Shown one piece after another: positions 7,313 to 18,232 of a stretch of 64,000 nucleotides of DNA. The stretch spans positions 124,001 to 188,000 of the forward strand of contig JAUIJL010000012.1 in the NCBI GenBank assembly GCA_030431255.1. The letters run 5' to 3'. Under the pieces are notes generated by a model that was not told the DNA's origin, ran no database searches, and saw only the letters and a list, made by a program, of their open reading frames with translations. The translations under genes and the position numbers were made by a program. Each line of letters opens with the position of its first letter. Position 1 is the stretch's first letter. The stretch is from Thermoanaerobaculia bacterium (GTDB lineage: Bacteria; Acidobacteriota; Thermoanaerobaculia; Multivoradales; J023).

Positions 7313-7618
7313 GCATATCTAAGACACCGAAAGAAGACACAGAAAGGCTTGTAAATCCTCACCCAAACGCCCTCCGGCGTGACCTGAAACCGCCACGGAG
7401 TGGACCGAGACCGTCGAAGCAGCAGGCACAGCCGCCTGCTTGGCGCCTTCGGCGGTTTGGGTCCAACCCGCGGCGTCGACCCACAGCACCCTTCGAGAGC
7501 ACGGCTCTCGTGGAGCGGCCGGCCCGCTCCTTGGGTGAGGTGCGTCTACGCGGCGGGAAGGCGCCCAAAAAAAGACCCCAATCCAAGAGTCCCTGCCGAC
7601 CCTAGAAAAGGAATCGTC
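7313..7618 (+). other. Structured 5' leader between attenuator and leuA
   Basis: About 300 bases without a convincing gene. It contains two adjacent perfect hairpins shortly before leuA: CGAGAGC-ACG-GCTCTCG (7494-7510) and GGAGCGG-CCGGC-CCGCTCC (7512-7530). Neither has a T-tract. They may stabilise the mRNA or add control; no known riboswitch class is recognised. Confidence 0.45.
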
Positions 7619-9316
7619 ATGACCGCCTTTACGGACCCGCCGACGGCATCGGCACATCCCCCGAAGCACGACCGCCAGAAGACCGACAACCGTGTCCGCA
7701 TCTTCGACACCACCCTTCGCGACGGGGAGCAGTCCCCGGGTGCCAGCCTCACACGGGACGAAAAATTGACACTCGCTAGGGAGATCGCGATGTTAGGCGC
7801 GGACATCATCGAAGCGGGATTCCCGGCCGCCAGCCCGGACGACGCGGCGGCGGTCGCGGAAATCGCGAGCCGAGTCGGCACGGTTGACGGGCCGGTCGTT
7901 TGCGGGTTGGCCAGGGCTCATCGCGGCGACATCCAGACCGCCTTCGAATCCGTTCGCCATGCGGATAAACCGCGGATTCACACCTTCTTGGCCACCTCGG
8001 ATCTACACCTGGAGCACAAGCTCGGCATGAGCCGAGCCCAGGTGGTGGATCGGGTCGGTGAGATGGTCGCCTACGCCGCAAGCCTGTGTGCCGACGTGGA
8101 GTTCAGCCCGGAAGACGCGGGTCGCTCAGATTCCGATTTTCTGATCGAGGTCCTCGAGGTGGCCATCCAAGCGGGCGCCACCACCCTCAATATCCCCGAC
8201 ACCGTGGGTTATATGTTGCCCCACGAATACGGCGCCCTTTTCACCAAGCTGATCGACCAAACCCCCGGCGGGCACGGGGTGATCTGGTCGGCCCATTGTC
8301 ACGACGACCTCGGCCTGGCCACCGCCAACACCCTCGCCGCCTTACACGCCGGCGCGCGCCAAGCGGAGGTGACGGTCAACGGCATCGGCGAGCGGGCGGG
8401 CAACACCAGCTTGGAAGAGATCGTGATGGCGCTCAAGACTCGACGCTCCGCCACCGGGCTGACCACCCGGGTGAACACCCCGAGAATCACCCGGGTCAGT
8501 GGTTTGGTGAGCCATCACACCGGCATGGTGGTGCCGCCGAATAAGGCGGTGGTGGGGAGAAACGCCTTCGCCCACGAAGCCGGCATCCACCAAGACGGCA
8601 TGCTGAAGAACCAACGCACCTACGAGATCATGACCCCGGAGAGCGTGGGTCGAAATCAAAGCCGCTTGGTGCTCGGAAAGCACTCGGGCCGACACGCCCT
8701 GAAGGTGCGCCTGGAAGAGCTCGGCTTCAACCTGCCGGGCAGCTCCCTCGACGACGCCTTCCGTCGTTTCAAGGACTTGGCCGATCGCAAGAAAACCGTC
8801 ACCGATTCGGACCTCGAAGCGATTGCCCAAAACCGCGGCGAGGCCGCCCCGGACGGCTTCGAGATGGTGGATCTCCAGGTTCAATGCTCCCGGCCCGGCA
8901 CTCCCACGGCCACCGTTCGGCTGCGCACGCCCAAGGGCGAGCAACGGGTCTCCCCGGCCGTGGGCACCGGCTCCGTGGACGCGGTCTTCCGCGCCATCCA
9001 AAGCATCGTCGACGTGCCCAATGTGCTGGTGGACTTCAGCATCCAGAATTTGTCCGAAGGCATCGACGCCATCGGTCAAGTCTCGGTTCGGGTCGCCTCC
9101 CACGCCGGAGCCCGTCGCAGCTACGGCGGTTACGGCACCGACGTCGACATCCTGGTCGCCAGCGCCAAAGCCTATTTGGCCGCGGTCAATCGCCTGATCG
9201 CCGACCAACGGCCGGACCTTACGGCCCAAGCCGGGCGACGCCGACCCGAGCCCCTCGCCGCCGGTTGGTCGGCGGACGAAACCTTCGACCCCGCCTATAC
9301 CGCGGGAATCCCTTGA
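7619..9316 (+). CDS. leuA: 2-isopropylmalate synthase
   Basis: LeuA condenses acetyl-CoA with 2-oxoisovalerate, the first committed step of leucine synthesis in the cytoplasm. This 565-aa protein has the DRE-TIM metallolyase barrel: [13 protein letters not shown] near residue 30, metal-binding SAHCHDDLG, and [15 protein letters not shown] linker ([13 protein letters not shown]) follows, then a C-terminal regulatory domain from about 410 to 540 that in this family binds leucine for feedback inhibition. The start is ATG 7619 with AAGGA about 7 bases upstream; the frame extends upstream to 7400 but that part lies in the structured leader. It is the first gene of leuACDB and is expected to be controlled by the upstream attenuator. 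Confidence 0.97.
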   Translation: MTAFTDPPTASAHPPKHDRQKTDNRVRIFDTTLRDGEQSPGASLTRDEKLTLAREIAMLGADIIEAGFPAASPDDAAAVAEIASRVGTVDGPVVCGLARAHRGDIQTAFESVRHADKPRIHTFLATSDLHLEHKLGMSRAQVVDRVGEMVAYAASLCADVEFSPEDAGRSDSDFLIEVLEVAIQAGATTLNIPDTVGYMLPHEYGALFTKLIDQTPGGHGVIWSAHCHDDLGLATANTLAALHAGARQAEVTVNGIGERAGNTSLEEIVMALKTRRSATGLTTRVNTPRITRVSGLVSHHTGMVVPPNKAVVGRNAFAHEAGIHQDGMLKNQRTYEIMTPESVGRNQSRLVLGKHSGRHALKVRLEELGFNLPGSSLDDAFRRFKDLADRKKTVTDSDLEAIAQNRGEAAPDGFEMVDLQVQCSRPGTPTATVRLRTPKGEQRVSPAVGTGSVDAVFRAIQSIVDVPNVLVDFSIQNLSEGIDAIGQVSVRVASHAGARRSYGGYGTDVDILVASAKAYLAAVNRLIADQRPDLTAQAGRRRPEPLAAGWSADETFDPAYTAGIP

Positions 9317-9333
9317 CGCTGGAGATCACGAAT

Positions 9334-10752
9334 ATGGCTGAAACGCTGTTCGACAAAATATGGCGCCGCCACGAGGTGGTGGCGCCGGAGACGCCGGATT
9401 TGCCGGCGATTCTCCACATCGACCTGCACCTGATCCACGAGGTCACCTCACCCCAGGCCTTCGCCGAGCTCGATCGACGAGGCCTGAAGGTCCGACGCCC
9501 GGACCGCACCGTGGCGACCATGGACCATTCCACCCCCACGGACCCGAGCATCGACCGGGCCCGGCTCAAAATCATCGACGCCGACGCCGCGATCCAGCTC
9601 GACCAGCTGGCACGGTCGTGCGAGCAACACGGAGTGCCCATATTTCCATTGGGTCACGAAAGCCAAGGCATCGTGCACGTGATCGGCCCGGAGCTGGGGT
9701 TGACCCAACCGGGTTTCACCATCGTCTGCGGTGATAGCCACACCAGCACCCACGGAGCTTTCGGCGCCCTGGCCTTCGGCATCGGCACCAGCGAGGTGGG
9801 GCACGTCATGGCCACCCAATGCCTGTTGCAAAAGAAACCCCGGAGTCTCGAGATCCGAGTCCAAGGCGAGCTCGGGCCCGGGGTCACCGCCAAGGACCTG
9901 ATCCTCGGCATCATCGCCCAAATCGGCACCGACGGCGCCACCGGCCACGTGGTGGAGTACACCGGCCCGGCCATCCGCGGCTTGGACATGGAGGGCCGCA
10001 TGACGGTGTGCAATATGTCGATCGAAGCGGGCGCTCGGGCGGGCCTGATCGCGCCGGACGACACCACCTTCGAGTACCTGAAAGGACGGGCGTATTCACC
10101 GAGGGGTATCGCTTGGGAGCGGGCGGTGGAGCAATGGAGCACCCTGGCCGGCGATCCTGCAGCCTCCTTCGATCGGACCGTGGAGGTCGACGCCTCGGAG
10201 CTTCAGCCGATGATCACCTGGGGAACGAGCCCGGGCATGGCGATCCCGATCACCGGCCGAATTCCGACCCGAGCCGAGGTCACCGACGAGGCTCGCCCAG
10301 GATTAGAAAAGGCGACCTCTTATATGGGCTTCGAAGCCGGCCAGGCGCTGCTGGGAAAAGCAGTCGACGTCGTCTTTCTCGGCAGCTGCACCAACTCGAG
10401 GCTCTCGGATCTGCAAGCAGCCGCTCGGCTGCTGGAGGGCAAACAGGTGTCCGCGGGCACGCGCATGATGGTGGTGCCGGGCTCCCAACGGGTCAAAAAG
10501 GCGGCGGAGGCTGAGGGTTTGGATCAAATCTTCCGAGCCGCGGGTGCCGAATGGCGGGAAGCCGGCTGCTCCATGTGCTTGGCCATGAACGGCGACCGCC
10601 TCGCCCCGGGGCAATTGGCGGTTTCGACCTCCAATCGCAATTTCGAAGGACGCCAAGGGCCCGGCGGGCGCACCCTGCTCGCCAGTCCCCTGACCGCCGC
10701 CGCCAGCGCGGTGACCGGAAAGATCAGCGACCCGCGGGAGATGAGCCGATGA
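9334..10752 (+). CDS. leuC: 3-isopropylmalate dehydratase large subunit
   Basis: The 472-aa aconitase-family subunit works with LeuD to isomerise 2- to 3-isopropylmalate. Cluster and substrate motifs are present: [37 protein letters not shown] and the CSMCLAMN pair. The three Cys needed for the 4Fe-4S cluster are all present. The start is ATG 9334 ([10 protein letters not shown]), 17 bases after leuA, with GGAG upstream; the same frame runs back inside leuA but is a shadow there. Its stop overlaps the leuD start as ATGA. Confidence 0.97.
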   Translation: MAETLFDKIWRRHEVVAPETPDLPAILHIDLHLIHEVTSPQAFAELDRRGLKVRRPDRTVATMDHSTPTDPSIDRARLKIIDADAAIQLDQLARSCEQHGVPIFPLGHESQGIVHVIGPELGLTQPGFTIVCGDSHTSTHGAFGALAFGIGTSEVGHVMATQCLLQKKPRSLEIRVQGELGPGVTAKDLILGIIAQIGTDGATGHVVEYTGPAIRGLDMEGRMTVCNMSIEAGARAGLIAPDDTTFEYLKGRAYSPRGIAWERAVEQWSTLAGDPAASFDRTVEVDASELQPMITWGTSPGMAIPITGRIPTRAEVTDEARPGLEKATSYMGFEAGQALLGKAVDVVFLGSCTNSRLSDLQAAARLLEGKQVSAGTRMMVVPGSQRVKKAAEAEGLDQIFRAAGAEWREAGCSMCLAMNGDRLAPGQLAVSTSNRNFEGRQGPGGRTLLASPLTAAASAVTGKISDPREMSR

Positions 10753-11374
10753 GCGCGCCTACTTTCCATCGAGTGACCGCCACGATGATGCCGTTGCCCA
10801 TCGACCATGTGGATACGGACCAAATCATTCCAGCGGAATTCCTAAAGACCACCGAGCGCCAGGGCATCGGACGAGGCCTTTTTGCCGGCTGGCGACGTCT
10901 GCCGTCCGGTCAGCCCAACCCGTCTTTCGTGCTCAACGATCCCCGCTACGCCGAAGCCAAGATTCTCGTAGCCGGGGAAAACTTCGGCTGCGGCTCTTCC
11001 AGGGAGCATGCCCCGTGGGCCCTGATCGATCACGGCTTTCGAGCGGTGGTGAGCTCGGGATTCGCCGATATCTTCAGGTCCAACGCGCTCAAAAACGGCC
11101 TGCTGCCGGTGGAGATTCCCGCCGGCGAGCGGGACGCCTTGATGGCGGTCGCTCAAGAGCGGCCGAGCACCGAGATCACTATCGATCTCGAAGCTTGCAA
11201 GCTGACCGACCCCAAAGGAAAGGACTTCTCGTTCCAAGTGGATGCTTTCTCCCGTCGCTGCCTGTTGGACGGCGTCGATACCCTCGGCTACCTGCTCAAC
11301 CATCTGCCGACCATCGAAGCTTGGGAGGCCACCCGTTCCACACCCTTCGACACCCGCGCAGGAGACTCTTTCTG

Positions 11375-11375
<1 letters not shown>
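10749..11375 (+). CDS. leuD: 3-isopropylmalate dehydratase small subunit
   Basis: This 208-aa swivel-domain partner of LeuC has [14 protein letters not shown] near the N-terminus and [15 protein letters not shown] in the middle, the latter being the family's substrate-recognition motif. ATG 10749 overlaps the leuC stop by four bases, a coupling arrangement suited to a 1:1 heterodimer. The length is normal for bacterial LeuD. Confidence 0.96.
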
Positions 11376-12514
<1,139 letters not shown>

Positions 12515-12576
12515 AGCCTTAGCCGCCACTTCCGGGCGCATAAGCCTTGTAGCTGTTGTTGCCTGCCGTTCAAGAC

Positions 12577-12611
12577 GACCTCGGTCTTAAACGACCGAGG
12601 TCAATTTTTTT
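12577..12611 (+). terminator. Intrinsic terminator of the leu operon
   Basis: Perfect 10-bp stem GACCTCGGTC (12577-12586) / GACCGAGGTC (12593-12602), six-base loop, then AA and seven T. It lies 62 bases after leuB. Confidence 0.9.
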
Positions 12612-12721
12612 GACGGGTCAATTTTTTTGTCGGTTTGACTGGTTAAGCTGTCGCTGGTGGTTTATACTTGCCAGAACCTTCGTTCAAGATCACGGATGGA
12701 AATTTTCTGAGCGTAGGCACA

Positions 12722-12747
12722 TTGCGAAATTTGCATATGTTTCGCAA
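12722..12747. promoter_or_regulatory. Inverted repeat TTGCGAAA-N10-TTTCGCAA
   Basis: Perfect 8-bp arms (12722-12729 and 12740-12747) sit in the 12612-13056 intergenic stretch. This has the size of an operator for a dimeric regulator. No coding sequence is supported in this gap; it holds this repeat and the palindromes listed next. Confidence 0.45.
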
Positions 12748-12903
12748 CAAAGATCGTAATCTTCTTCTACTACTCTTTGCTCACGCCTAAATCGTCTGGG
12801 CGATGAAGATCACCGGGCCGCCCCCCTAGGCCGCTTCGTTGGTCTTCCGCAGATGTCCGCTGGTCGTTAGACAGCACAGCATAAGTGCGCCTCAGCCCCC
12901 GAA

Positions 12904-13044
12904 CGACCGGTCGGTTGAATTACTTTCTGGTACTGGTGCCGGCCCGCCATAGGTGTGGGTCGAAGTCGCTGCTCAAGCAGCATCCGTCAAGCATTCCAGC
13001 TCATCGACCGAGCTGAAACGTTCGAATTTATGTTCGGACCGAAC
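12904..13044. promoter_or_regulatory. Two palindromic operators upstream of the large secreted-protein gene
   Basis: CGACCGGTCG (12904-12913, perfect) shares the CCGACC/GGTCGG core with the palindrome at 5267-5284. GTTCGG-A-CCGAAC (13032-13044, perfect) ends 12 bases before the start codon at 13057, where a bound repressor could block transcription or the ribosome site. Both resemble TetR-family operators. Confidence 0.5.
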
Positions 13045-13056
13045 GAGGAACCCCCT

Positions 13057-16000
13057 ATGCGACCGCTACTGCTTCAACGGCCTTCGTTGGGCATCGCGCT
13101 GCTGGCCTGCAGCCTTTGCCTGCTCGCGGGAATCCCCGCATCCGCCCAAACCACTTCCCTCAGCTTTACCAATTCCAGCTCCGACATCCTGAATGTTTTG
13201 GCCTCCGAAGGCTTGGTCGCCGGCGATCAAGTGGACGAGCTCGGTCAAGTGATCGGAGGTCTCGCGCTCGATACCTCGACCTCAGCCACTTACTCCAACG
13301 ACGGTGCCGACGCGCTTCGGGCCACCCTAGAGCTGGACGGCGGACGCGATCTCTACCGCTTCGAAGGCACGTCTGAATGTGCCGGTCTAGTGGTGGTTTC
13401 CTTCAAAAATCACTCCGACAATCCCCTGCAAGTCCGGGACGCCCGCATCGTAGCGGCCACCCCGAGCTCCCAGGGGATCTACCTCGGCCAGGCCGTCACC
13501 ACCGTGACCACGCCGACCACCGAGGAGCAGCTTCTGGTGCGTGGCGCCGGCTCCGTGCAGCTGGATGTCCGCTTTGCCCTCGGCTCCGACGGCCGGGGCC
13601 GCTTGGCCACCTTCACCCGGCGGATCGAAACCCAAGTGAGCTGCGACCAGGTCACCCGCCTGGACGTCCGCGCCGGTGAGACCGCGGCCACCGTCGGCCT
13701 GTCCGACGTGGTGCCCGCCAACGGCTCCGAGCAGCTGCCTGTCCGTCGCGACGCCCACTCCCTGCTCGACGCCGAGCTGTCCAACGGCGCGGACACCCTC
13801 AAATCCGCGGGTCCCCTCGCTGCGATGACCACCGGCTCCTTCGCCAACAGCTCTGTCAAGGCCAACGGCGACGGCACCACCTCCTTCTGCACCGACGAAA
13901 CCTTCGACGGCGTCACCCTGCCCAACATCTGGGGCTTCGACTTGATCGGCGACGCCCTGGTCGGCTCCGCCGGTCTCACCGGCACCGGCCGCCTGACCCT
14001 CACCGGCACCGGCACCAGCCTCTACCACGACGCCGACAACGGCGGATACGTCTACCGCAGCGTCGGCGGCGACTTCCGCGCCGAGGTCACCCTGGTGGAC
14101 GTGCCGATCAACCAAGGCGGCGACTTCCGCAAATCCGGTCTGATGGTGCGCGAGTCCCTGGATCCCAACGCCGCCCGCGTGATGGTGCAATTGGTGGTCG
14201 ATCACCCGGTCTACAACACCACCGCCCTGCAATTCGACTTCCGCAACAAAGCCGGTGACGCCCTCGAGCTGGCCTCGACCCCGGTCGACCTCGGCCTGCC
14301 CCTGCGCATTGCCGTGGATCGCCGTGGCGACGTCTTCACCGCTTATTACTCCACGGACAACGGCAATTCCTGGATCAAACCCCTCGGCGGTGTCGGCCAG
14401 GGCCAGATCGAGATCGAGATGGGCGCCGCGTCTTTGGTGGGCATGACCGCCACCTCCTACGACAACGCCCTTCCCTTGACCGTGGAATACGACGACTTCC
14501 GTCTGTGCACGCCCAACAATGATCCGGCGCCGAATCTGCCGCCGGCCATCAGCTGCTTGGCGCCGCCGAAGCTCGACCTCTACTACTTGGTGGATTCCTC
14601 CGGCTCCATGACCGCGGCCTTCCCGGGCGCCACCTCCAAGCTGGCGGCCGTCGCCGACGCTATCGCCTCGGCCAACACGCTCCTGGGAGCCAACTTCCCG
14701 GGCAGCCGGGCCGCGTTGGTGACCTATCGCGGCGCGGTCTTCAGCGACCCGGTGTACAACGTCACCCAAGGCGCCCAGGTGGTCACCAACCTGACCACCG
14801 ATCTCACCGCGTCGTCGAACGCCATCGCCGCGATCGACCCGACCCAGATCCATCCCGACGCCAACACTCCGGCGCCGATCGCCCTGGATTTGACCACCCA
14901 AGATTTGGTCAACACCAACGCTCCGGACTTCCTTCCGGTGGTGGTGTGGTTGACCGACGGCGCGCCGAATATCGACATCGACGGCCAAGGCCCGCTCGAA
15001 TATCGCTTCACCGAGATCCTGCCGCTCAGCATCCGGGATACCAACAACGACTTCCTGCCCTTCGGTCAGGTCGCTTGGCTCGGCAACTACAACGGTGGCA
15101 TCGGCACCTACGACGGCAAGGTCTTCGCCGACACCATGTTCCAAATCGAAAATCTCAAGGACACGGTGACCGACGCGCTGATCTACCCCGTGGCGATTCG
15201 CGGTGAGGACACCTTCTACGAAGACCTGATGGCCTACGCTGCGGCCTATACCGGCACCCAGCTCTTCACGGTCGACGATACCGACGGCTTGGCCGCCGCC
15301 ATCGCCGACATTCTGACCGTGCTCGACTGCGGCGCCACCATCGGCGACTACGTCTGGAACGACGTCAACGGAGACGGCGTGCAGGACGGCTCAGAGTCGG
15401 GCATTGCCGGCGTGACCGTCGAGCTGCGGAACGATCAAGGTACGGTGGTCGCCACGGACGTGACCGATGCCAACGGCGCCTACCTCTTCGAGAACGTGGT
15501 GCCGGGCACCTACACGGTGACCGTCGATGCGTCGAGCTTGCCCGCCGGCCTCACGGTTCCGACCTACGACCTCGACGGTCTCGGCACGCCGAACGAAGCC
15601 TCGGTCACCGTGGCCGAAGGTGACGAGCGTCTCGACGTCGACTTCGGCTATCAAGCGACCGCTTCGATCGGTGATCGGGTCTGGCTCGACACCAACGGCG
15701 ACGGCGTGCAAGACGGTGACGAGACCGGTATCGCCGGCGTGACCGTCGAGCTGCGGGACGATCAAGGCACCGTGATCGCCACCGCGACCACCGGCTCCGA
15801 CGGCGAGTACCTCTTCGCCGATCTGGTGCCGGGCACCTACACGGTGACCGTGGTCGACACCACATTGCCCGCCGAGGTCGCCGGCCCCACCTACGACTTC
15901 GACGGCACGGCCACCCCGCACACCGCGTCGGTGACCGTCGCTTCCGGAGAAAGCCAGCTCGAGGTCGACTTCGGCTACGAGCCCGACGACACCGGCGGCG

Positions 16001-17334
16001 GCGGTGGTGACACCTGCGTCGAAGGCACGTACCGGGACGACTTCAACGTCGCCTCGTTCAGCAACCAAGACGGCAGCCTCGATTGGGCCGGCGATTGGGT
16101 CGAGAACGATCCGTTGGCCGCCGGCGTCGGCGACGGTCAGGTTCAGGTCCACGACGGCTTCCTGACCCTGGACGACGCGCCCGACACCGGTGCTCAGCCC
16201 AGCGCCGAGCGTTCTGCCGACCTTTCCCACGCGGACGGCGCCACCCTGAGCTTCGCCTTCGCCACCAGCTACGGCGTCGACTACAGCGACGCGGTCACGG
16301 TGGAGATCTCCAGCGACGGCGGCGCCACCTGGACCACCCTCGAGGTGATGGACGGCATCGAAGGATCCGTCACCGGTGAGCGTTCCTACGACATCAGCGC
16401 CTTCATCTCCGAGGACACTCGGGTTCGCTTCCGCGTGTCGAACAAATACGGCGGCTCCGACGAGCTGTTCTGCATCGATTGGATCGAAATCGTCACCACC
16501 TGCGACGTCGCCTGTGATGGTGCTGTCCAGGCCCGGGACAACTTCGACAACGACAGCTTCAGCAACCAGGACGGCGCCACCGATTGGGCCGGAGATTGGG
16601 TCGAATTCGATCCCACCGTCGCCGGCGTCGCCGGTGGCCAGGTCCAAGTCCACGACGGCTTCCTGACCCTCAACGACGCCCCGGACACCGGTTACAGCCC
16701 CAGCGCCGAGCGCTCGATCGACCTTTCCGGCAAATCCAACGTCACCATGAGCTTCGCCTTCGCCACCAGCGGTGGCGTCGATTACAACGACAAGGTCAAA
16801 GTGGAGATCTCCAGCGATGGTGGAGCCACCTGGACAGTGCTCGAAGTAATCTACGGCATCGAAGGCGCGGTCCAAGGCGAGCGGACCTACGACATCAGCG
16901 AGTTTGCCTCCGCCGATACCCGCATCCGATTCCGAGTAGCGAGGAATTACGGCGGCCACAACGAGCTGTTCTGCATCGATTGGGTCGAGATCGTCGCCGA
17001 CTGTGACGACGACGGCAACGGTGGTGGCGGCAGCCACCCCGGTGACCACTACGAGGGTGAGCTGACCTGCGACGACGACAGCAACTTCCAACCGGACGGC
17101 TCCTACTATTGGAGCGAGTCCGGTGTGCACGAGGGCTGGCTCGAAGGTGAAGGTCGAGATTTCGACCTCTACCTCTATCGCTGGAACGGCTACCGCTGGA
17201 GCAAAGTGGCTCAATCCATCAGCGAAACCTCCTCCGAGCACATCCGCTACGAAGGTTATTCCGGTTACTACACCTGGGAAGTCCGCTCCTATCTCGGCCA
17301 CGGGGCCTACGATCTGTGGATCTCCCATCCCTAA
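13057..17334 (+). CDS. Large secreted modular protein with vWA, SdrD-type and duplicated jelly-roll modules
   Basis: This 1425-aa protein is predicted extracellular. The order is: signal peptide (cleaved after IPASA near residue 28); an N-terminal beta domain to about 270; a concanavalin/DUF1349-like beta-sandwich at about 277-484; a vWA domain from about 504 with MIDAS DSSGS; two SdrD-B/CnaB-like repeats at about 760-973 (IGDYVWNDVNGDGVQDG, IGDRVWLDTNGDGVQDG); two near-identical 155-residue jelly-roll modules at about 991-1148 and 1158-1317; and a C-terminal PPC-like beta domain. The DxNGDGxxDG loops suggest Ca2+ binding. The start is ATG 13057 with GAGG upstream; an ATG at 13030 is possible but would extend the signal peptide. 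It is probably an adhesin or surface-layer protein. No sortase signal is visible. Confidence 0.88.
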   Translation: MRPLLLQRPSLGIALLACSLCLLAGIPASAQTTSLSFTNSSSDILNVLASEGLVAGDQVDELGQVIGGLALDTSTSATYSNDGADALRATLELDGGRDLYRFEGTSECAGLVVVSFKNHSDNPLQVRDARIVAATPSSQGIYLGQAVTTVTTPTTEEQLLVRGAGSVQLDVRFALGSDGRGRLATFTRRIETQVSCDQVTRLDVRAGETAATVGLSDVVPANGSEQLPVRRDAHSLLDAELSNGADTLKSAGPLAAMTTGSFANSSVKANGDGTTSFCTDETFDGVTLPNIWGFDLIGDALVGSAGLTGTGRLTLTGTGTSLYHDADNGGYVYRSVGGDFRAEVTLVDVPINQGGDFRKSGLMVRESLDPNAARVMVQLVVDHPVYNTTALQFDFRNKAGDALELASTPVDLGLPLRIAVDRRGDVFTAYYSTDNGNSWIKPLGGVGQGQIEIEMGAASLVGMTATSYDNALPLTVEYDDFRLCTPNNDPAPNLPPAISCLAPPKLDLYYLVDSSGSMTAAFPGATSKLAAVADAIASANTLLGANFPGSRAALVTYRGAVFSDPVYNVTQGAQVVTNLTTDLTASSNAIAAIDPTQIHPDANTPAPIALDLTTQDLVNTNAPDFLPVVVWLTDGAPNIDIDGQGPLEYRFTEILPLSIRDTNNDFLPFGQVAWLGNYNGGIGTYDGKVFADTMFQIENLKDTVTDALIYPVAIRGEDTFYEDLMAYAAAYTGTQLFTVDDTDGLAAAIADILTVLDCGATIGDYVWNDVNGDGVQDGSESGIAGVTVELRNDQGTVVATDVTDANGAYLFENVVPGTYTVTVDASSLPAGLTVPTYDLDGLGTPNEASVTVAEGDERLDVDFGYQATASIGDRVWLDTNGDGVQDGDETGIAGVTVELRDDQGTVIATATTGSDGEYLFADLVPGTYTVTVVDTTLPAEVAGPTYDFDGTATPHTASVTVASGESQLEVDFGYEPDDTGGGGGDTCVEGTYRDDFNVASFSNQDGSLDWAGDWVENDPLAAGVGDGQVQVHDGFLTLDDAPDTGAQPSAERSADLSHADGATLSFAFATSYGVDYSDAVTVEISSDGGATWTTLEVMDGIEGSVTGERSYDISAFISEDTRVRFRVSNKYGGSDELFCIDWIEIVTTCDVACDGAVQARDNFDNDSFSNQDGATDWAGDWVEFDPTVAGVAGGQVQVHDGFLTLNDAPDTGYSPSAERSIDLSGKSNVTMSFAFATSGGVDYNDKVKVEISSDGGATWTVLEVIYGIEGAVQGERTYDISEFASADTRIRFRVARNYGGHNELFCIDWVEIVADCDDDGNGGGGSHPGDHYEGELTCDDDSNFQPDGSYYWSESGVHEGWLEGEGRDFDLYLYRWNGYRWSKVAQSISETSSEHIRYEGYSGYYTWEVRSYLGHGAYDLWISHP
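15334..17007 (+). repeat. Internal duplications: SdrD-type pair and jelly-roll pair
   Basis: The first pair (15334 and 15661 onward, 327-bp period) encodes the SdrD-B-like modules. The second (about 16030-16500 and 16531-17007, about 500-bp period) encodes the jelly-roll modules. Long nucleotide stretches are conserved within each pair, for example around TCCACGACGGCTTCCTGACC, implying recent duplication or gene conversion. Confidence 0.85.
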
Positions 17335-17380
17335 GCTGATCAGACTCGTCTGAATCGACTGCCTGCGAGGGCATGTCTTC

Positions 17381-17410
17381 AACCCGCCACGGAAACGTGG
17401 CGGGTTTTTT
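17381..17410 (+). terminator. Intrinsic terminator after the large secreted-protein gene
   Basis: Perfect 11-bp stem AACCCGCCACG / CGTGGCGGGTT with a GAAA tetraloop and a T-tract to 17410, 46 bases after the stop codon. Confidence 0.93.
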
Positions 17411-17426
17411 CATACCGTGAAATATA

Positions 17427-17481
17427 TTGAACGAGCGTTCAAGGGCAGCTATACTTAGAGCCATTTTGAACGATCACTCAA
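17427..17481 (+). promoter_or_regulatory. Promoter flanked by two TTGAACG-N2-CGTTCAA operators
   Basis: The -35 TTGAAC (17427-17432) and -10 TATACT (17450-17455) are 17 bp apart. A perfect palindrome TTGAACG-AG-CGTTCAA (17427-17442) covers the -35. An imperfect copy TTGAACG-AT-CACTCAA (17466-17481) lies just past the predicted start site, with centres 39 bp apart. This is a typical layout for repression by a TetR-family dimer. It controls the gene at 17522. Confidence 0.75.
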
Positions 17482-17521
17482 ATCGATGGCTCAACCTCAG
17501 CCCAACAGCGGAGAGAATCCC

Positions 17522-18193
17522 ATGAAGCAACACGTATCTTCCCTAACCGGACCCAAGCCGACCCGCTGGTTGGCGTTTGGGTTATTGATTTCGGTCTCGG
17601 CGATTACCGGCTGGAGTCTGGGTGCGGCGGAGGCTCCGGAGGATCCGGGGGCTCAGTCAACCGCCGATACCGGAGCGGTGGCCGAGCCTGCGAAGGTCGA
17701 TCTGGAGAGCGGTCGAGCGGCCAATCTCTCTCCCGACGCCTTGGCCGACGGCCCCCTCGCTCCGTACATTCCCTTTCTCGGCACCTGGGAAATTAGCCAT
17801 CAGTGGAAGGACGGCACGCCGATTTGGTCGTTGAATGAATTTGAGATCGGCCCCGGGGGCAATTTCGTCATCGCCCGCACCTTCACCCGTGACGGGGACG
17901 GCCAGGTTTACGAGCGCTACCACACCTATTTCTCCCACGACGAGGAGAAGGGCATGGTGAGCCACGGCTTCACCTATGACGGCACGGTATCGATCGTGGA
18001 AGGTATCGAGAGCTTTGAGGGCGAGACCGGGCCGGGGTTCACGTCCTATTGGAGCCCCGGATCGGCTCAGATCAAGCAAACCGTCGAGATGTTGGATGCG
18101 GACAGCTATCGCTGGCGAGTTTGGACTCGCACCGAGGATTCCCAACCGTGGGCCGAGATCATGGACGGTGTGTGGAAGCGAAAAGACGGTTGA
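17522..18193 (+). CDS. Secreted DUF1579-like beta-barrel protein
   Basis: This 223-aa protein has a signal sequence (LAFGLLISVSAITGWSLG) and an Ala/Pro/Asp-rich linker. A lipocalin-like beta domain beginning IPFLGTWEISHQW and ending EIMDGVWKRK resembles DUF1579-type proteins, which are thought to bind small hydrophobic molecules; the ligand is unknown. The start is ATG 17522 with GGAGAG upstream; an in-frame ATG at 17486 lies within the presumed 5' UTR. The paired TetR-like operators at its promoter suggest induction by a small molecule (inference). Confidence 0.8.
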   Translation: MKQHVSSLTGPKPTRWLAFGLLISVSAITGWSLGAAEAPEDPGAQSTADTGAVAEPAKVDLESGRAANLSPDALADGPLAPYIPFLGTWEISHQWKDGTPIWSLNEFEIGPGGNFVIARTFTRDGDGQVYERYHTYFSHDEEKGMVSHGFTYDGTVSIVEGIESFEGETGPGFTSYWSPGSAQIKQTVEMLDADSYRWRVWTRTEDSQPWAEIMDGVWKRKDG

Positions 18194-18232
18194 GCCGGGC
18201 TCGCGAAAGCAGTGCTAGCCCTCCTCAGGCAC

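Noticed and set aside
7400-7618. Longer LeuA N-terminus starting at 7400
   Set aside because: Lies in the structured leader, Arg/Ser/Gly-rich, and ATG 7619 has a better ribosome site and matches family length.
8342-9229. Minus-strand frame of 295 codons inside leuA
   Set aside because: Shadow of leuA; low-complexity [15 protein letters not shown]-type composition.
13387-17382. Two long minus-strand frames of 585 and 663 codons opposite the large secreted-protein gene
   Set aside because: They are antisense to a well-supported repetitive gene and have Gly/Val/Asp-heavy composition produced by its high third-position GC. They carry no recognisable domain or ribosome site.
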